From NCBI RefSeq assembly GCF_917563925.1, contig NZ_CAKJTJ010000014.1:30021-94020 (forward strand): DNA of 64,000 bases. The letters are read 5' to 3'. A program made the translations under genes and the position numbers. Under the pieces are notes generated by a model. That model was given only the letters and a program-made list of their open reading frames with translations, ran no database searches and was not told the origin of the DNA. Source of the stretch: Sutcliffiella rhizosphaerae. GTDB taxonomy: Bacteria; Bacillota; Bacilli; Bacillales; Bacillaceae_I. Below are positions 26,822 to 35,359 of this stretch, one piece after another (positions within the stretch are counted from its first letter, which is position 1; every line of letters begins with the position of its first letter).

Positions 26822-27328
26822 GTGAAAAAAATAATTGCAATTACATTTTTAGTATTTTTAATTGGGTATGCCACTTTCCAAGTGTTCGCAGAAAAGGAAC
26901 CAAGTGTAGGAACGCAGGCCGGTGACAAAGCAAAGGATTTTGAACTTAGCACCCTAGATGGGAGTACTGCAAAGCTCTCTGACTATAAAGGAAAAAAAGT
27001 AATTCTAAACTTTTGGGCAACATGGTGTGGACCTTGCCGAGCAGAAATGCCTGAAATGCAAAAGTTCTCTGAAGAAAACGAAGATATCGTAATGCTGGCT
27101 GTTAACCTGACAGAAAGCGAGAAAAATGTGGATAATGTTAGAAAGTATGTAGAAGAGGGTGGCTACACTTTCCCGATTTTGTTGGATGAAAAAGGTACAT
27201 TTAGGCATTATGAAGTACTTACGATGCCAACGACTTACTTCATTGATAGTGAAGGAGCTGTTTCTATTAAGCACATTGGCCCTATGACATATGAATTAAT
27301 GGAAAAACAAATATCAAAAATGAACTAA
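26822..27328 (+). CDS. yneN: Membrane-anchored thioredoxin-like protein (TlpA/ResA type, YneN)
   Basis: 168 residues, GTG start after AAAGGAGGAATG. N-terminal signal anchor (KIIAITFLVFLIGYATFQVFA) and an extracytoplasmic AhpC-TSA/thioredoxin domain with active site WCGPC (Cys69, Cys72) and cis-Pro MPTTYF. Matches B. subtilis YneN by position after citB. Likely a thiol-disulfide reductase that takes electrons from CcdA (1526) to reduce extracytoplasmic substrates such as apocytochrome c. Partnership is inferred. Confidence 0.88.
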   Translation: MKKIIAITFLVFLIGYATFQVFAEKEPSVGTQAGDKAKDFELSTLDGSTAKLSDYKGKKVILNFWATWCGPCRAEMPEMQKFSEENEDIVMLAVNLTESEKNVDNVRKYVEEGGYTFPILLDEKGTFRHYEVLTMPTTYFIDSEGAVSIKHIGPMTYELMEKQISKMN

Positions 27329-27372
27329 AAAGGAAAAGGAGTCCTACTTCCATGGATTCCTTTTCCTTTTTT
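27329..27372. terminator. Bidirectional terminator
   Basis: 16-bp stem with one G-T pair AAAGGAAAAGGAGTCC / GGATTCCTTTTCCTTT, T/A-tracts on both sides; ends both the thioredoxin gene and the DUF1287 gene. Confidence 0.92.
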
Positions 27373-28066
27373 AGAAATTCCATCTGTAATGTCCTGTAAT
27401 CGGTGATCTGAATGAAGTCAGTTTAATTTCAGAAGCATACGGATGGGTGTTATGAATCAAATACGGTATCCCATCTTTTGTGCGCTTATCAGAGATTATT
27501 CCAACATGATCAAACTCTCCACCAAGAAAGACAACAATATCACCTGGTTGCCAATCCTTTAAGTTTTCGATATCTCCTTCTATTAGTTCTGTTGTTAATG
27601 ATGTTGAGTAACGCTCAAAAAATACAGCTTGATTTGGGACGCGTCTAAAATCGATATTAGGATCAGGATTTCCCCCAACCCTTGGATAAAGTTTTGTATT
27701 TTCAGCAATATCGGCGTCCATTAAATCTTTCAGATTGATTCCTGCTCCGAGAAGTCCCCTCCAAACTACGTCGGTACACACTCCTTCGGTATTAGGTGGA
27801 TAACCGCCATCATAATATACACTTTTATAAGGAGTTCGCTGCTCTACTTCTTTCCTTGAAGTGAAGACAATATCCAGCGCATCAGGAACGCCGTTATCGT
27901 TGTTATCCATCTTGGTGATGTTAAGTGGTATCTCAATTTCTTTTGTAAAGGGCATGGTCATCTCTACACCTAGAAAATCAAGGACGATACCATCACGGAA
28001 GATAAAAACAAAATAAAGAATAAAAGCAGACAAAAATCCGACTAGTACAATTCTTTTCTTTTTCAA
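27371..28066 (-). CDS. DUF1287 secreted or membrane-anchored protein
   Basis: 231 residues with an N-terminal signal anchor. Family motifs: YYDGGYPPNTEGVCTDVVWR, NPDPNIDFRRVPNQAVFF, WQPGDIVVF, FDHVGIISD, LIHNTHP. The conserved Cys (CTD) and His (DHVG) suggest an NlpC/P60-like cysteine hydrolase fold, so action on cell wall or peptide is possible but untested. An extra loop DNNDNGVPDALD near residue 55 looks like a calcium-binding EF-hand-type loop. ATG with AGGGGA upstream. Confidence 0.85.
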   Translation of the reverse strand: MKKKRIVLVGFLSAFILYFVFIFRDGIVLDFLGVEMTMPFTKEIEIPLNITKMDNNDNGVPDALDIVFTSRKEVEQRTPYKSVYYDGGYPPNTEGVCTDVVWRGLLGAGINLKDLMDADIAENTKLYPRVGGNPDPNIDFRRVPNQAVFFERYSTSLTTELIEGDIENLKDWQPGDIVVFLGGEFDHVGIISDKRTKDGIPYLIHNTHPYASEIKLTSFRSPITGHYRWNF

Positions 28067-28084
28067 CTAAAATTCCCCTCGAGG

Positions 28085-28525
28085 TTATAAAATTTGATTC
28101 AAATGATGTTGATCATGTTTACAGAACATCTTCAAAAAAGATTCGGTGTTGAAACGCCTTTTACCTTCTCCAATAGTGAACTTTGTTTCAGTATCAATTT
28201 TTTTCAATTCATTTATCAATTCCTCACGTGTATGAGTAAATTCTTTTTGGAATTCCTTATAGTCATTAAATCTTTTTATGTAGTCTATCGCTTCTTTGTT
28301 ATATTCATCATGATTAGGAAATGAAGGCAGTACGCCATTTGCTTTTATCTGCGGTACCATTACATCTTTTAAAAATTTATCCCAATAATAGATATGTCCA
28401 ACAACTTCAAATCTGGACCATTTATTGTCTGCTATTGGAGTGCTGAGAGGGTGGGAATTATCATTTAGAACGTCTATAAAAATTGCCAAGTTTTCTCTAT
28501 ATGTTTGAAAAGCGGATTTTGTCAT
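28085..28525 (-). CDS. DinB-superfamily protein
   Basis: 146 residues, four-helix DinB/YfiT fold: the metal-ligand pattern is VVGHIYYWDKFL in the second helix and CKHDQHHLNQIL at the C-terminus. Members include thiol transferases (bacillithiol S-transferases) and proteins of unknown function. Upstream of, and in the same direction as, the DUF1287 gene (18-bp gap). ATG with GAGGGAT upstream. Confidence 0.85.
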   Translation of the reverse strand: MTKSAFQTYRENLAIFIDVLNDNSHPLSTPIADNKWSRFEVVGHIYYWDKFLKDVMVPQIKANGVLPSFPNHDEYNKEAIDYIKRFNDYKEFQKEFTHTREELINELKKIDTETKFTIGEGKRRFNTESFLKMFCKHDQHHLNQIL

Positions 28526-28716
28526 TTATATCCCTCATTTTCTAAAAATTCGTGTTAAAAAAATTGTAGCTTAATATTCCATTTATTACAAGAACGTGTA
28601 TTCGTATAATAGTGGTTTTATTTTCAAATATCTGGGTAATTCATTAAGAAGATACTCAAACATAAGATACTTCACCGAGTTTTCCCTTTCTCATGAATTT
28701 CTCATCAATTTGTTCG

Positions 28717-28735
28717 GAAATTATCATAATTTTTA
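28717..28735. promoter_or_regulatory. Possible Fur box before fbpA
   Basis: GAAATTATCATAATTTTTA resembles half of the Fur consensus (TGATAAT-N-ATTATCA). Suggested only because fbpA is Fur-controlled in B. subtilis. Confidence 0.25.
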
Positions 28736-28785
28736 AGAATTTTGGACATTAATACTATTACAATAATAAATAAGAAGGTGATAAT

Positions 28786-28920
28786 ATGAGAAGAATTCGT
28801 AAACGTTCTTTTGAAGAACTAGTTATTGAAAATAAACAACTCTTGCTAAAGGACGAAGAAGCTTTGCGCAAAATTGAAGACCGTCTTGAAGAAAAAATGT
28901 TAAACAAGGCTGCAGAATAA
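28786..28920 (+). CDS. fbpA: FbpA-like Fur-regulated basic protein
   Basis: 44 residues: MRRIRKRSFEELVIENKQLL then a Lys/Glu-rich helix ending MLNKAAE. This is the FbpA domain, a short basic helical protein. In B. subtilis FbpA works with the sRNA FsrA in the iron-sparing response. AAGGTG RBS. Just upstream of sspN. Confidence 0.75.
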   Translation: MRRIRKRSFEELVIENKQLLLKDEEALRKIEDRLEEKMLNKAAE

Positions 28921-28945
28921 CTTTCAATAATTTCTTGTTATGAAA

Positions 28946-28981
28946 ATCCCTCCTCCTTCAAATAGTAAGGGTAGGAGGGAT
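28946..28981 (+). promoter_or_regulatory. Hairpin that encloses the sspN ribosome binding site
   Basis: ATCCCTCCT (28946-28954) pairs with AGGAGGGAT (28973-28981), extended by CCTT/AAGG. The SD AGGAGG of sspN lies wholly in the 3' arm. It could act as fbpA terminator, as a translation control, or both; the T-tract after it is weak (GTTTTAT). Confidence 0.55.
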
Positions 28982-28986
28982 GTTTT

Positions 28987-29130
28987 ATGAGTAATCCAAA
29001 AAGAAATAATAAACATTTTGTTCCAAACCATATTGGGACACAATCTCGTGCAGCTGGAGGAAACAAAGGCAAAAAAATGCAGGATACTTCCGGCGAACAT
29101 GCACAGGTGATTCAAACTAAAGGAGAATAA
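28987..29130 (+). CDS. sspN: Small acid-soluble spore protein N
   Basis: 47 residues, [20 protein letters not shown] then [20 protein letters not shown]: matches SspN, a minor SigG-dependent spore-core protein. It is followed by tlp, as in the B. subtilis sspN-tlp operon. The Shine-Dalgarno lies inside a stable stem-loop (28946-28981). Confidence 0.93.
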   Translation: MSNPKRNNKHFVPNHIGTQSRAAGGNKGKKMQDTSGEHAQVIQTKGE

Positions 29131-29218
29131 ACCTCCAAGTATTTCAAGTGTTTTTAACTGATAATTGTAAACAATAATCTATGTAGTAGCTCATTAATTA
29201 TTATGGGAGGCGTTTAGA

Positions 29219-29464
29219 TTGGAAGAAAATAATCATTATCGTACAAATCCCGATGACCGTAGTGATAATGTCGAAAAACTTCAAGATATGCTCCAGAATA
29301 CTATTGAGAATATTGAAGAAGCACAGGACTCTATCCAATTTGCAACTGAAGAAGAGAAATCTCTTATTGAAGCGAAAAATAAGCGTAGGGAAGAAAGTAT
29401 TCAAGCTTTCCGTTCTGAAATTCAAGATGAAGCTAACTCCCGTGAAAATGGTTTCAATAAATAA
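29219..29464 (+). CDS. tlp: Thioredoxin-like spore protein Tlp
   Basis: 81 residues, TTG start with GGAGG 8 nt upstream. The block NPDDRSDNVEKLQDMLQNT and IENIEEA is almost identical to B. subtilis Tlp, as is the C-terminal FRSEIQDEANSRENGF. Despite its name it has no CXXC. A minor spore protein made in the forespore. Single terminator follows. Confidence 0.95.
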   Translation: MEENNHYRTNPDDRSDNVEKLQDMLQNTIENIEEAQDSIQFATEEEKSLIEAKNKRREESIQAFRSEIQDEANSRENGFNK

Positions 29465-29470
29465 TTAAGG

Positions 29471-29499
29471 TGGGCACTCCATTGGTGCCCATTTTTTTT
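29471..29499 (+). terminator. Terminator of sspN-tlp
   Basis: Perfect 7-bp stem TGGGCAC / GTGCCCA, 7-nt loop, T(8). Confidence 0.9.
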
Positions 29500-29593
29500 A
29501 ATATAGCTTGAGTAAAACTTGCCAAATCAATGTGGAAAAATATTCATTTATGTTATGATATGGGGAACACAATAACACAAATGAGGGATCATC

Positions 29594-30019
29594 ATGCTTA
29601 TTTCCAAAAAAGAAATTGAAGTTCGCTATGCAGAAACGGACCAAATGGGAGTAGTATACCATGCTAACTACCTTGTCTGGATGGAGCTAGGAAGGACGCA
29701 ATTAATCAAAGACTTAGGTTTTTCTTATGCAGAAATGGAACAGGATGGGATAATATCGCCTGTGATAGATATTCAAGCAAGCTATAAAAAACCACTTCGT
29801 TATGGGGATTACGCCACCATACATACATGGATTGAATCTTATGATGGCTTTAGAGTCGTATACGGCTACAAAATTTTAACACCAAATCAAGAGGAGGCAT
29901 TGCTTGGTACCTCTTCTCATGTGTGTGTGAAAAAGGATAATTTCAAACCAATTATTATTAGAAAAAAATATCCAGAGTGGCACGAAGCATATGAAAATGC
30001 TAAAAAACAGGGTGAATAA
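29594..30019 (+). CDS. yneP: Acyl-CoA thioesterase, YbgC/FadM-like (YneP)
   Basis: 141 residues, single hot-dog 4HBT domain with the conserved active-site segment RYAETDQMGVVYHANYLVWM. Hydrolyses acyl-CoA esters; physiological substrate unknown. Position after tlp and before yneQ matches B. subtilis YneP. GAGGG RBS. Confidence 0.9.
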   Translation: MLISKKEIEVRYAETDQMGVVYHANYLVWMELGRTQLIKDLGFSYAEMEQDGIISPVIDIQASYKKPLRYGDYATIHTWIESYDGFRVVYGYKILTPNQEEALLGTSSHVCVKKDNFKPIIIRKKYPEWHEAYENAKKQGE

Positions 30020-30022
30020 AGT

Positions 30023-30319
30023 ATGGCATTTGGTATAAATCGAAAAGAACTTGAGGATTGGAAACAGCAAGTAAGTAGCGGTGAAATAGCATTTATTACC
30101 CATTTCTGGGTTCATCCGCGTTTTGAAGGTATTACTTCCGTTACAAAAGTAGGATGCAATGATGTACATAAGTTAGTATCTTGGGGAAGGAAATATGGTC
30201 TTCAGGAACAATGGATCCATAAACGAAATCTATTTCCCCACTTTGACCTTATTGGAGAAAAACAATTGGAAGTACTTAATCAGGAAGGACAATGGGAGCA
30301 ATTAAAAAGGTTTTTCTAA
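30023..30319 (+). CDS. yneQ: YneQ-like protein, unknown function
   Basis: 98 residues, 3 bp after yneP stop, no membrane segment. Conserved-looking stretches FITHFWVHPRFEGITSVTKV and WIHKRNLFPHFDLIGEKQL. Assigned to YneQ by synteny between yneP and yneR. Function unknown. Confidence 0.8.
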   Translation: MAFGINRKELEDWKQQVSSGEIAFITHFWVHPRFEGITSVTKVGCNDVHKLVSWGRKYGLQEQWIHKRNLFPHFDLIGEKQLEVLNQEGQWEQLKRFF

Positions 30320-30370
30320 CACCATTGTGTAAAAAGCAAAGACAAGTCAACTGTTTTGGAATATGAAAAA

Positions 30371-30404
30371 GAAGTGGGTAAGCTTCTACAAGCATTTCCA
30401 CTTC
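30371..30404. terminator. Stem-loop between convergent yneQ and yneR
   Basis: GAAGTGG / CCACTTC with an inner GCTTCTACAAGC stem; modest T-tracts. Confidence 0.5.
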
Positions 30405-30413
30405 TCATTACTA

Positions 30414-30701
30414 TCACTCATAATCAAAGGTTGGCTCATTTAAATCATCATTAAATTCGATATGCAAATCGTGGCCATCAAAATACCAGGCCTCTTTATC
30501 TTCTACAAAAAATGTGATGCCATCTTTAACAATCTGTGCAATAGGTTGATCTGGGTCCTCTTTTATAATACCTAAAGAAAATCCCTTTTGCACTGTACTG
30601 CAACCACCATATCGGACATGGAATTTGATATGATCGCCACTTTCTAAATTTAATTCATTTTTGTACCATTCGAATGCCTTTTCTGACATAGTCATTTCCA
30701 C
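30414..30701 (-). CDS. yneR: HesB/YadR-like protein YneR
   Basis: 95 residues starting at GTG (AAGGAG 10 nt ahead), HesB-type fold with RYGGCSTVQKGFSLG. It keeps only one of the three cysteines used by IscA-type iron-sulfur carriers, so a scaffold role is doubtful. Matches B. subtilis YneR in length and sequence pattern (WYFDGHDLHIEF). Confidence 0.9.
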   Translation of the reverse strand: MEMTMSEKAFEWYKNELNLESGDHIKFHVRYGGCSTVQKGFSLGIIKEDPDQPIAQIVKDGITFFVEDKEAWYFDGHDLHIEFNDDLNEPTFDYE

Positions 30702-30844
30702 TGTTGAGCAACTCCTTTACTCTTTAAATATATTACGTTAATTGATAAAAGGAAAGATGCTTCCGTTTACACGCAATCTGTCAATACCATTATTATACCT
30801 GATTACCAACAATTGAACCATTGAAACCACTTGAGGAGGAACTA

Positions 30845-31363
30845 ATGGAACTACCATATACTATGTGTTTTATTAAACGGAAAGACACTGTTCTATTATT
30901 GCTAAGGACAAAAGATCCCAATAATGGCAAATGGAACGGAGTTGGTGGGAAAATCGAGAAAGATGAAACACCATTAGCAAGCGTTATTAGGGAGACACGG
31001 GAAGAAAGCGGGCTTATTATTAATGACATGACGTTTAGAGGAATTGTCACTTGGAACAAGAGAACTGGGATGTATGTATATGTTGGTAATGATTTTGAAG
31101 GAAGCCTTATGAAAGATGGACCGGAAGGAAAACTAGAGTGGAAGTCAAAAGAGTGGATAGTAAGTTCATCTGAAGTTGTAAGTAACATTAAGTTCTTTCT
31201 AGATGAACTATTTAGCAAAAATGAGCCGGTTGAGCATTCTTTTATGTATAATTCAACAGGGAATATAACGGAATATGATGTAATAGGGTTAAATCATGAA
31301 GTAATAATCGCTGCTACAACAAAAGTAAAAAGCATTGAGGAGAAAATTTATGCAAATTATTAA
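30845..31363 (+). CDS. Nudix hydrolase
   Basis: 172 residues from the ATG at 30845 (GAGGAGG 5 nt ahead). Nudix box is complete: GKIEKDETPLASVIRETREE followed by SGL, giving G-x5-E-x7-RE-x2-EE-x-G. N-terminus TMCFIKRKDTVLLLLRTKDP resembles MutT-like 8-oxo-dGTP or nucleotide pyrophosphohydrolases. Overlaps the downstream GNAT gene by 14 nt, so the two are co-translated. Confidence 0.88.
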   Translation: MELPYTMCFIKRKDTVLLLLRTKDPNNGKWNGVGGKIEKDETPLASVIRETREESGLIINDMTFRGIVTWNKRTGMYVYVGNDFEGSLMKDGPEGKLEWKSKEWIVSSSEVVSNIKFFLDELFSKNEPVEHSFMYNSTGNITEYDVIGLNHEVIIAATTKVKSIEEKIYANY

Positions 31364-31787
31364 AGCATCGTTAAAACACTTAAATGAAGTAGCTGTTCTG
31401 TTTAATTCATACCGGGAATTTTATGGGCAACCTACAGATTTAAATGGAGCAAAAGAATTTTTGGAGAAAAGATTGGCAAATGAAGATTCTGTTATTTTTT
31501 TAGTTATAGAACAAGAAAATGCGTTAGGATTTGTTCAGCTTTATCCTACATTTTCGTCAGTGAAAATGAAAAATATGTGGATTCTAAATGATTTGTATGT
31601 CACAAAATCCGCTAGAGGAAAAGGTATTGGACAAATTTTAGTAGAAAAAGCCATTGAATTTGCAAAGGAAACAGGTGCCACAGGGTTATTATTAGAGACA
31701 GGTAAGGAAAATAGCAATGCACAAAAATTGTACGAAAAAACAGGTTTTCATCAAGAGAGCAATTATTTTTACTACTATTCTATATAA
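31350..31787 (+). CDS. GNAT N-acetyltransferase
   Basis: 145 residues, ATG with GAGGAG 7 nt upstream, inside the 3' end of the Nudix gene. Core GNAT motif LNDLYVTKSARGKGIGQILV (acetyl-CoA pyrophosphate loop R-x-x-G-x-G) and NAQKLYEKTGF. Substrate unknown. A hairpin follows. Confidence 0.88.
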   Translation: MQIIKASLKHLNEVAVLFNSYREFYGQPTDLNGAKEFLEKRLANEDSVIFLVIEQENALGFVQLYPTFSSVKMKNMWILNDLYVTKSARGKGIGQILVEKAIEFAKETGATGLLLETGKENSNAQKLYEKTGFHQESNYFYYYSI

Positions 31788-31791
31788 GCAA

Positions 31792-31818
31792 TCAGCACCG
31801 ATATGAAATCGGTGCTGA
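31792..31818. terminator. Convergent terminator hairpin
   Basis: Perfect 11-bp stem TCAGCACCGAT / ATCGGTGCTGA, 5-nt loop, weak T-tracts. Confidence 0.75.
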
Positions 31819-31825
31819 AAACCTT

Positions 31826-33007
31826 TTAGTTAGTATATTCTCCCTCTTCCAACCATTGATACATATGCTCCATCATCTCGATATGTTTAACTTCTCCTTG
31901 TGGAAAACCGTATTTAGCAGCTTCTTTAAGTAAAACAATATGATATAAGGTAGGATTAACTTGTGAAACATAGGTTGGAATAAAATTATCCACCTTTACT
32001 TCAATGTTTTTATCCTTACCATCCACGAATTTTTCTACTTTTAACTGTACAATCCCACCAATATCCTTGTAATCGTCCTTTTGCCCTGACAGGAAATTAC
32101 CTAATGAATATACGACAAACATTTTTCCACCATCAGGTCTTTCAATAAAGTCCATTGGTTGGAGCACATGAGGGTGGTGACCAATAACAATGTCTACCCC
32201 GAGCTCCGCCAAAAAGCTTGCAAGCTCTTCTTGCTCACTGTTAGGATAAAGTACGTATTCTACACCCCAGTGCATCGCAACAACGATCACATCTGAGTTA
32301 TCCTTTGCTTCTTTAACATCGCGTTTAATTGCTTCTTTGTCAATTAAATTAACGAAGTATTCCTTACCTTCAGGAATAGGTATTCCATTTGTCCCATATG
32401 TATAAGACAAAAAGGAGAAATCAATACCATTTTTGCTGATCGTACGAAGTCTAGATTTATCTTCAAAACTTTTATAGCCACCAACATACTCCATCCCAAT
32501 GGTTTCATAGTGATTAATTGCGTTCATGATCGCTTTTTCACCACGATCAAGTGTATGGTTATTGGCAATGCTGACTATATCCACCCCAGCCTCTTGCAAG
32601 GCATCTGCTACTTCAAAAGGAGAGTTAAAGCTTGGGTAGTTAGAGAGACCGATCTCTGTTCCCCCGATAATGGTTTCTTGATTAGCGATCGAAATATCCG
32701 TTTCTTGTAGATAAGATTTTACCCGCTCAATCATCGGATTAAAATTATAAGCGTCTGCTCCTGTTTTTGCCGCATTATAAACCGTACTATGTATTAAAAG
32801 GTCTCCCACTGCAGATATGGTTGCTTCTGTGCGGAAAGCTTTTTGCGGTTTGGTCCATTCAGTATTCTTATGGTTCTGAATGATGGTTGTTGAAGTTCCC
32901 TCTTGATTTTGCTCAGCTGTAAAAGAATTAAAATGATTCAAAGTCAAGTAAGAGAATATGAGTCCTAAAGAAAGGACGATAACTACTGGAAATAAATATT
33001 TCTTCAT
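31826..33007 (-). CDS. CapA-family (PgsA-like) membrane-anchored protein
   Basis: 393 residues, N-terminal signal anchor, then a metallophosphatase-like CapA domain: TISAVGDLLIHSTVY, IANQETII, SIANNHTLDRGEKAIM, VAMHWGVEY, IGHHPHVLQP. In B. anthracis/B. subtilis the relative (CapA/PgsA) takes part in poly-gamma-glutamate export, but lone paralogues like this one often occur without capBC, and none is here, so function is open. Confidence 0.88.
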   Translation of the reverse strand: MKKYLFPVVIVLSLGLIFSYLTLNHFNSFTAEQNQEGTSTTIIQNHKNTEWTKPQKAFRTEATISAVGDLLIHSTVYNAAKTGADAYNFNPMIERVKSYLQETDISIANQETIIGGTEIGLSNYPSFNSPFEVADALQEAGVDIVSIANNHTLDRGEKAIMNAINHYETIGMEYVGGYKSFEDKSRLRTISKNGIDFSFLSYTYGTNGIPIPEGKEYFVNLIDKEAIKRDVKEAKDNSDVIVVAMHWGVEYVLYPNSEQEELASFLAELGVDIVIGHHPHVLQPMDFIERPDGGKMFVVYSLGNFLSGQKDDYKDIGGIVQLKVEKFVDGKDKNIEVKVDNFIPTYVSQVNPTLYHIVLLKEAAKYGFPQGEVKHIEMMEHMYQWLEEGEYTN

Positions 33008-33198
33008 TTTTCATGAACCTCTCTTCCTATTATTACTTCCAACATAATACATACTTTTCGTTTATTTTGTCGAATCAGGTCGAATGATAAAAATATTGAA
33101 GGAAATATGTACTGTTAATAGAATATGTTAACTGTAGAATACTTGAAGGTCCAAATGCAGGCTTTTTGAGGAATACTAACTTAAAGGGGGAGTTTTAC

Positions 33199-34977
33199 AT
33201 GCTTACGTTTAAAAAACCAACAGCTGAACAATTCTTCAAAGTATTTAACATCGAGGATTTTAGTGTCAGTCCAGATGAATCACAACTAGTATTTAGTACG
33301 AATTTAACAGGATATTATAATATTTGGGCGATGGATTTGCCTAACAATTACCCATATCCACTTACTTTCAACAATCAGAGTTGTCATGGAATTAAATATG
33401 AACCAAATGGTAAATACATCATGGCAAGCTTTGATCATGACGGGAACGAATTGACACAACTTTATGCACTGCCGACATCTGGGGGTGATTTGAGTGATAT
33501 TCGGGTAGATAAGGATCATCGCCATATGGTAGCAAGGTTCTCAAAAGATGGAAAAAGAATTTTCTACACTGGAACAAAAGATAACAAAACATTTTTGAAT
33601 ACTTTCTCCTATGATATAGAAAAAGGGGAAGAAAAGCTAATTGTAGAAGGAAAAGATGCTTCCACTTATTTACTTGATGTTTCTGAAGATGAAAAAAGTT
33701 TTATTTTCTTAAAGCAATTTTCAAACACCTATACACTTGCATACTTACTTGAAAATGGGAAAGAAGTACAGCTAACTCCTCCCACAGATAAACAGCATAC
33801 AGTAAATGGACCAGTGTTTACGGATGAAAATACCATCTATCTATTAACGGACTATGAAGATGATAGTACTTATGTCGCTCGGTATGATATACCTTCTGGT
33901 TCATTTGAGAGAGTTTCAAATGGCGACCTACACTTTAGTGAACTTTACTTCAACAAGAACAGTAATAAGCTTTACATAGTGTCATCAAAAGGAGTAGAGG
34001 ATACGCTTTATACGTATTCCCTAGAGAGTAATGAATTAACAGAATTGGATGCCCCTGTATCCATCATAGATAAATTGATCATTTCTAAAAAAGGTACAGT
34101 ATATTTACTCGGAAAAACCGCAATAAAACCTGCTAATATTTATAAGCTGGAGGATGGTAATTGGTCTTGTTTAACAAATAATCGTGTTCCTGCTGTTTCA
34201 GATGAGGACTTAAGCGATCCTGAAATTTTGACCTACCCTTCATTTGATGGGTTAGAAATTGAATCATTGTTTTTTAAAGCAAAAGAGGAGGTATCAAATG
34301 GTCATGTTATTCTCTGGCCACATGGTGGACCTCAAGCTTCTGAACGTAAATTCTTCCGTTCGTATTTCCAGTTCTTGATTAACCGTGGGTTCAGTATATT
34401 CGCTCCTAATTTCCGGGGCTCTTCCAACTATGGATTATCTTATATGAAGATGGTAGAGGGTGATTGGGGCTACGGTCCACGTCTTGATAATATTACTGGT
34501 TTAGACTGGTTGATTGAGAAGGGATATGCCGAAAAGGATAAAATCTTCTTGATGGGAGGCAGCTATGGAGGGTATATGGCACTCCTGCTTCACGGAAGAC
34601 ACCCAGAATATTTTAAAGCTGTGATCGATATTTTTGGTGTGAGTAACCTATTCTCCTTTATAGAATCTGTTCCTGAGCATTGGAAGCCAGTCATGAAACA
34701 ATGGGTAGGAGATCCTGTGGAAGACAAAGAAAAACTTACAGAATTTTCACCAATTACCTACTTGGATACGATGACAAAGCCGATGTTGATTATCCAGGGT
34801 GCGAATGACCCTCGAGTTGTAAAACATGAGTCAGATCAAATAGTAGAAGCGCTTCAGGCTAAAGGAAGAGACGTGGAGTATATCGTGTTAGACGATGAAG
34901 GCCATGGATTTTCGAAAAAAGAAAATGAAATAAAAGTTTTTCAGGCTATTTTAGATTTTATTGAAAAACATACGTAA
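33199..34977 (+). CDS. S9-family prolyl oligopeptidase-like peptidase
   Basis: 592 residues from the ATG at 33199 (AGGGGGAG 6 nt ahead). N-terminal beta-propeller of TolB/DPP-like repeats (to about residue 330), C-terminal alpha/beta hydrolase with Ser in GGSYGGYM, Asp in GANDPRVVKHESDQ and His in DEGHGF. Acts as acylaminoacyl- or dipeptidyl-peptidase in relatives. No signal peptide, so cytosolic. Confidence 0.92.
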   Translation: MLTFKKPTAEQFFKVFNIEDFSVSPDESQLVFSTNLTGYYNIWAMDLPNNYPYPLTFNNQSCHGIKYEPNGKYIMASFDHDGNELTQLYALPTSGGDLSDIRVDKDHRHMVARFSKDGKRIFYTGTKDNKTFLNTFSYDIEKGEEKLIVEGKDASTYLLDVSEDEKSFIFLKQFSNTYTLAYLLENGKEVQLTPPTDKQHTVNGPVFTDENTIYLLTDYEDDSTYVARYDIPSGSFERVSNGDLHFSELYFNKNSNKLYIVSSKGVEDTLYTYSLESNELTELDAPVSIIDKLIISKKGTVYLLGKTAIKPANIYKLEDGNWSCLTNNRVPAVSDEDLSDPEILTYPSFDGLEIESLFFKAKEEVSNGHVILWPHGGPQASERKFFRSYFQFLINRGFSIFAPNFRGSSNYGLSYMKMVEGDWGYGPRLDNITGLDWLIEKGYAEKDKIFLMGGSYGGYMALLLHGRHPEYFKAVIDIFGVSNLFSFIESVPEHWKPVMKQWVGDPVEDKEKLTEFSPITYLDTMTKPMLIIQGANDPRVVKHESDQIVEALQAKGRDVEYIVLDDEGHGFSKKENEIKVFQAILDFIEKHT

Positions 34978-34989
34978 TGTTCTCTATTG

Positions 34990-35021
34990 GAGTCGAATCT
35001 CGGTATTCGGCTCTTTTTTTA
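34990..35021 (+). terminator. Terminator of the S9 peptidase gene
   Basis: 9-bp stem with one G-T pair GAGTCGAAT / ATTCGGCTC, 6-nt loop, T(8). Confidence 0.88.
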
Positions 35022-35359
35022 TTTTTTGTTTTGTAAGCGTTAAGTGATGAATTTTAGATATCTAGCTGCCGAGGGTTGGCGCACTTCCTGCATAGGATGG
35101 AACCTCTACCTAAACTTCGGAGGTTGCGAAAATAACTCAAGTGAGCAAATAAGCGAAGCCAAGTGAGGAGTATCAACTCCCGAATTTATCAAAGCCTAAT
35201 TTTTGAGATGTATCCAGACCTGCCCTATAGTCTTATATCCATCTAATCCCCTAGAAGTATTTTCCAATTTATCCTTTAATAGTACTGTTGGAGCACTTAT
35301 AATCAACTGTATTACTGGTAATATATTCATCTATTACTAATTAAAGGAGAGAAATAAAA
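35022..35359. repeat. Gap with GC-rich degenerate repeat
   Basis: From about 35055 to 35200 the sequence GATATCTAGCTGCCGAGG...TTCCTGCATAGGA...CTTCGGAGGTTGCG is GC-rich compared with its surroundings and resembles Bacillaceae intergenic palindromic repeats (TCTAGCT...GGCGC...CTTCGG). I considered a lysine or other riboswitch upstream of the RND gene but could not match a consensus. No ORF. Confidence 0.35.

Noticed and set aside
31826..33007. Part of a poly-gamma-glutamate capsule operon
   Set aside because: No capB, capC or capE genes nearby; a lone CapA-like protein is not evidence of a capsule.
35055..35200. Riboswitch-like sequence (GGAGGTTGCG...) before the RND gene
   Set aside because: Compared with lysine, SAM and other consensus cores from memory; no core motif fits. 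A degenerate palindromic repeat explains it better.
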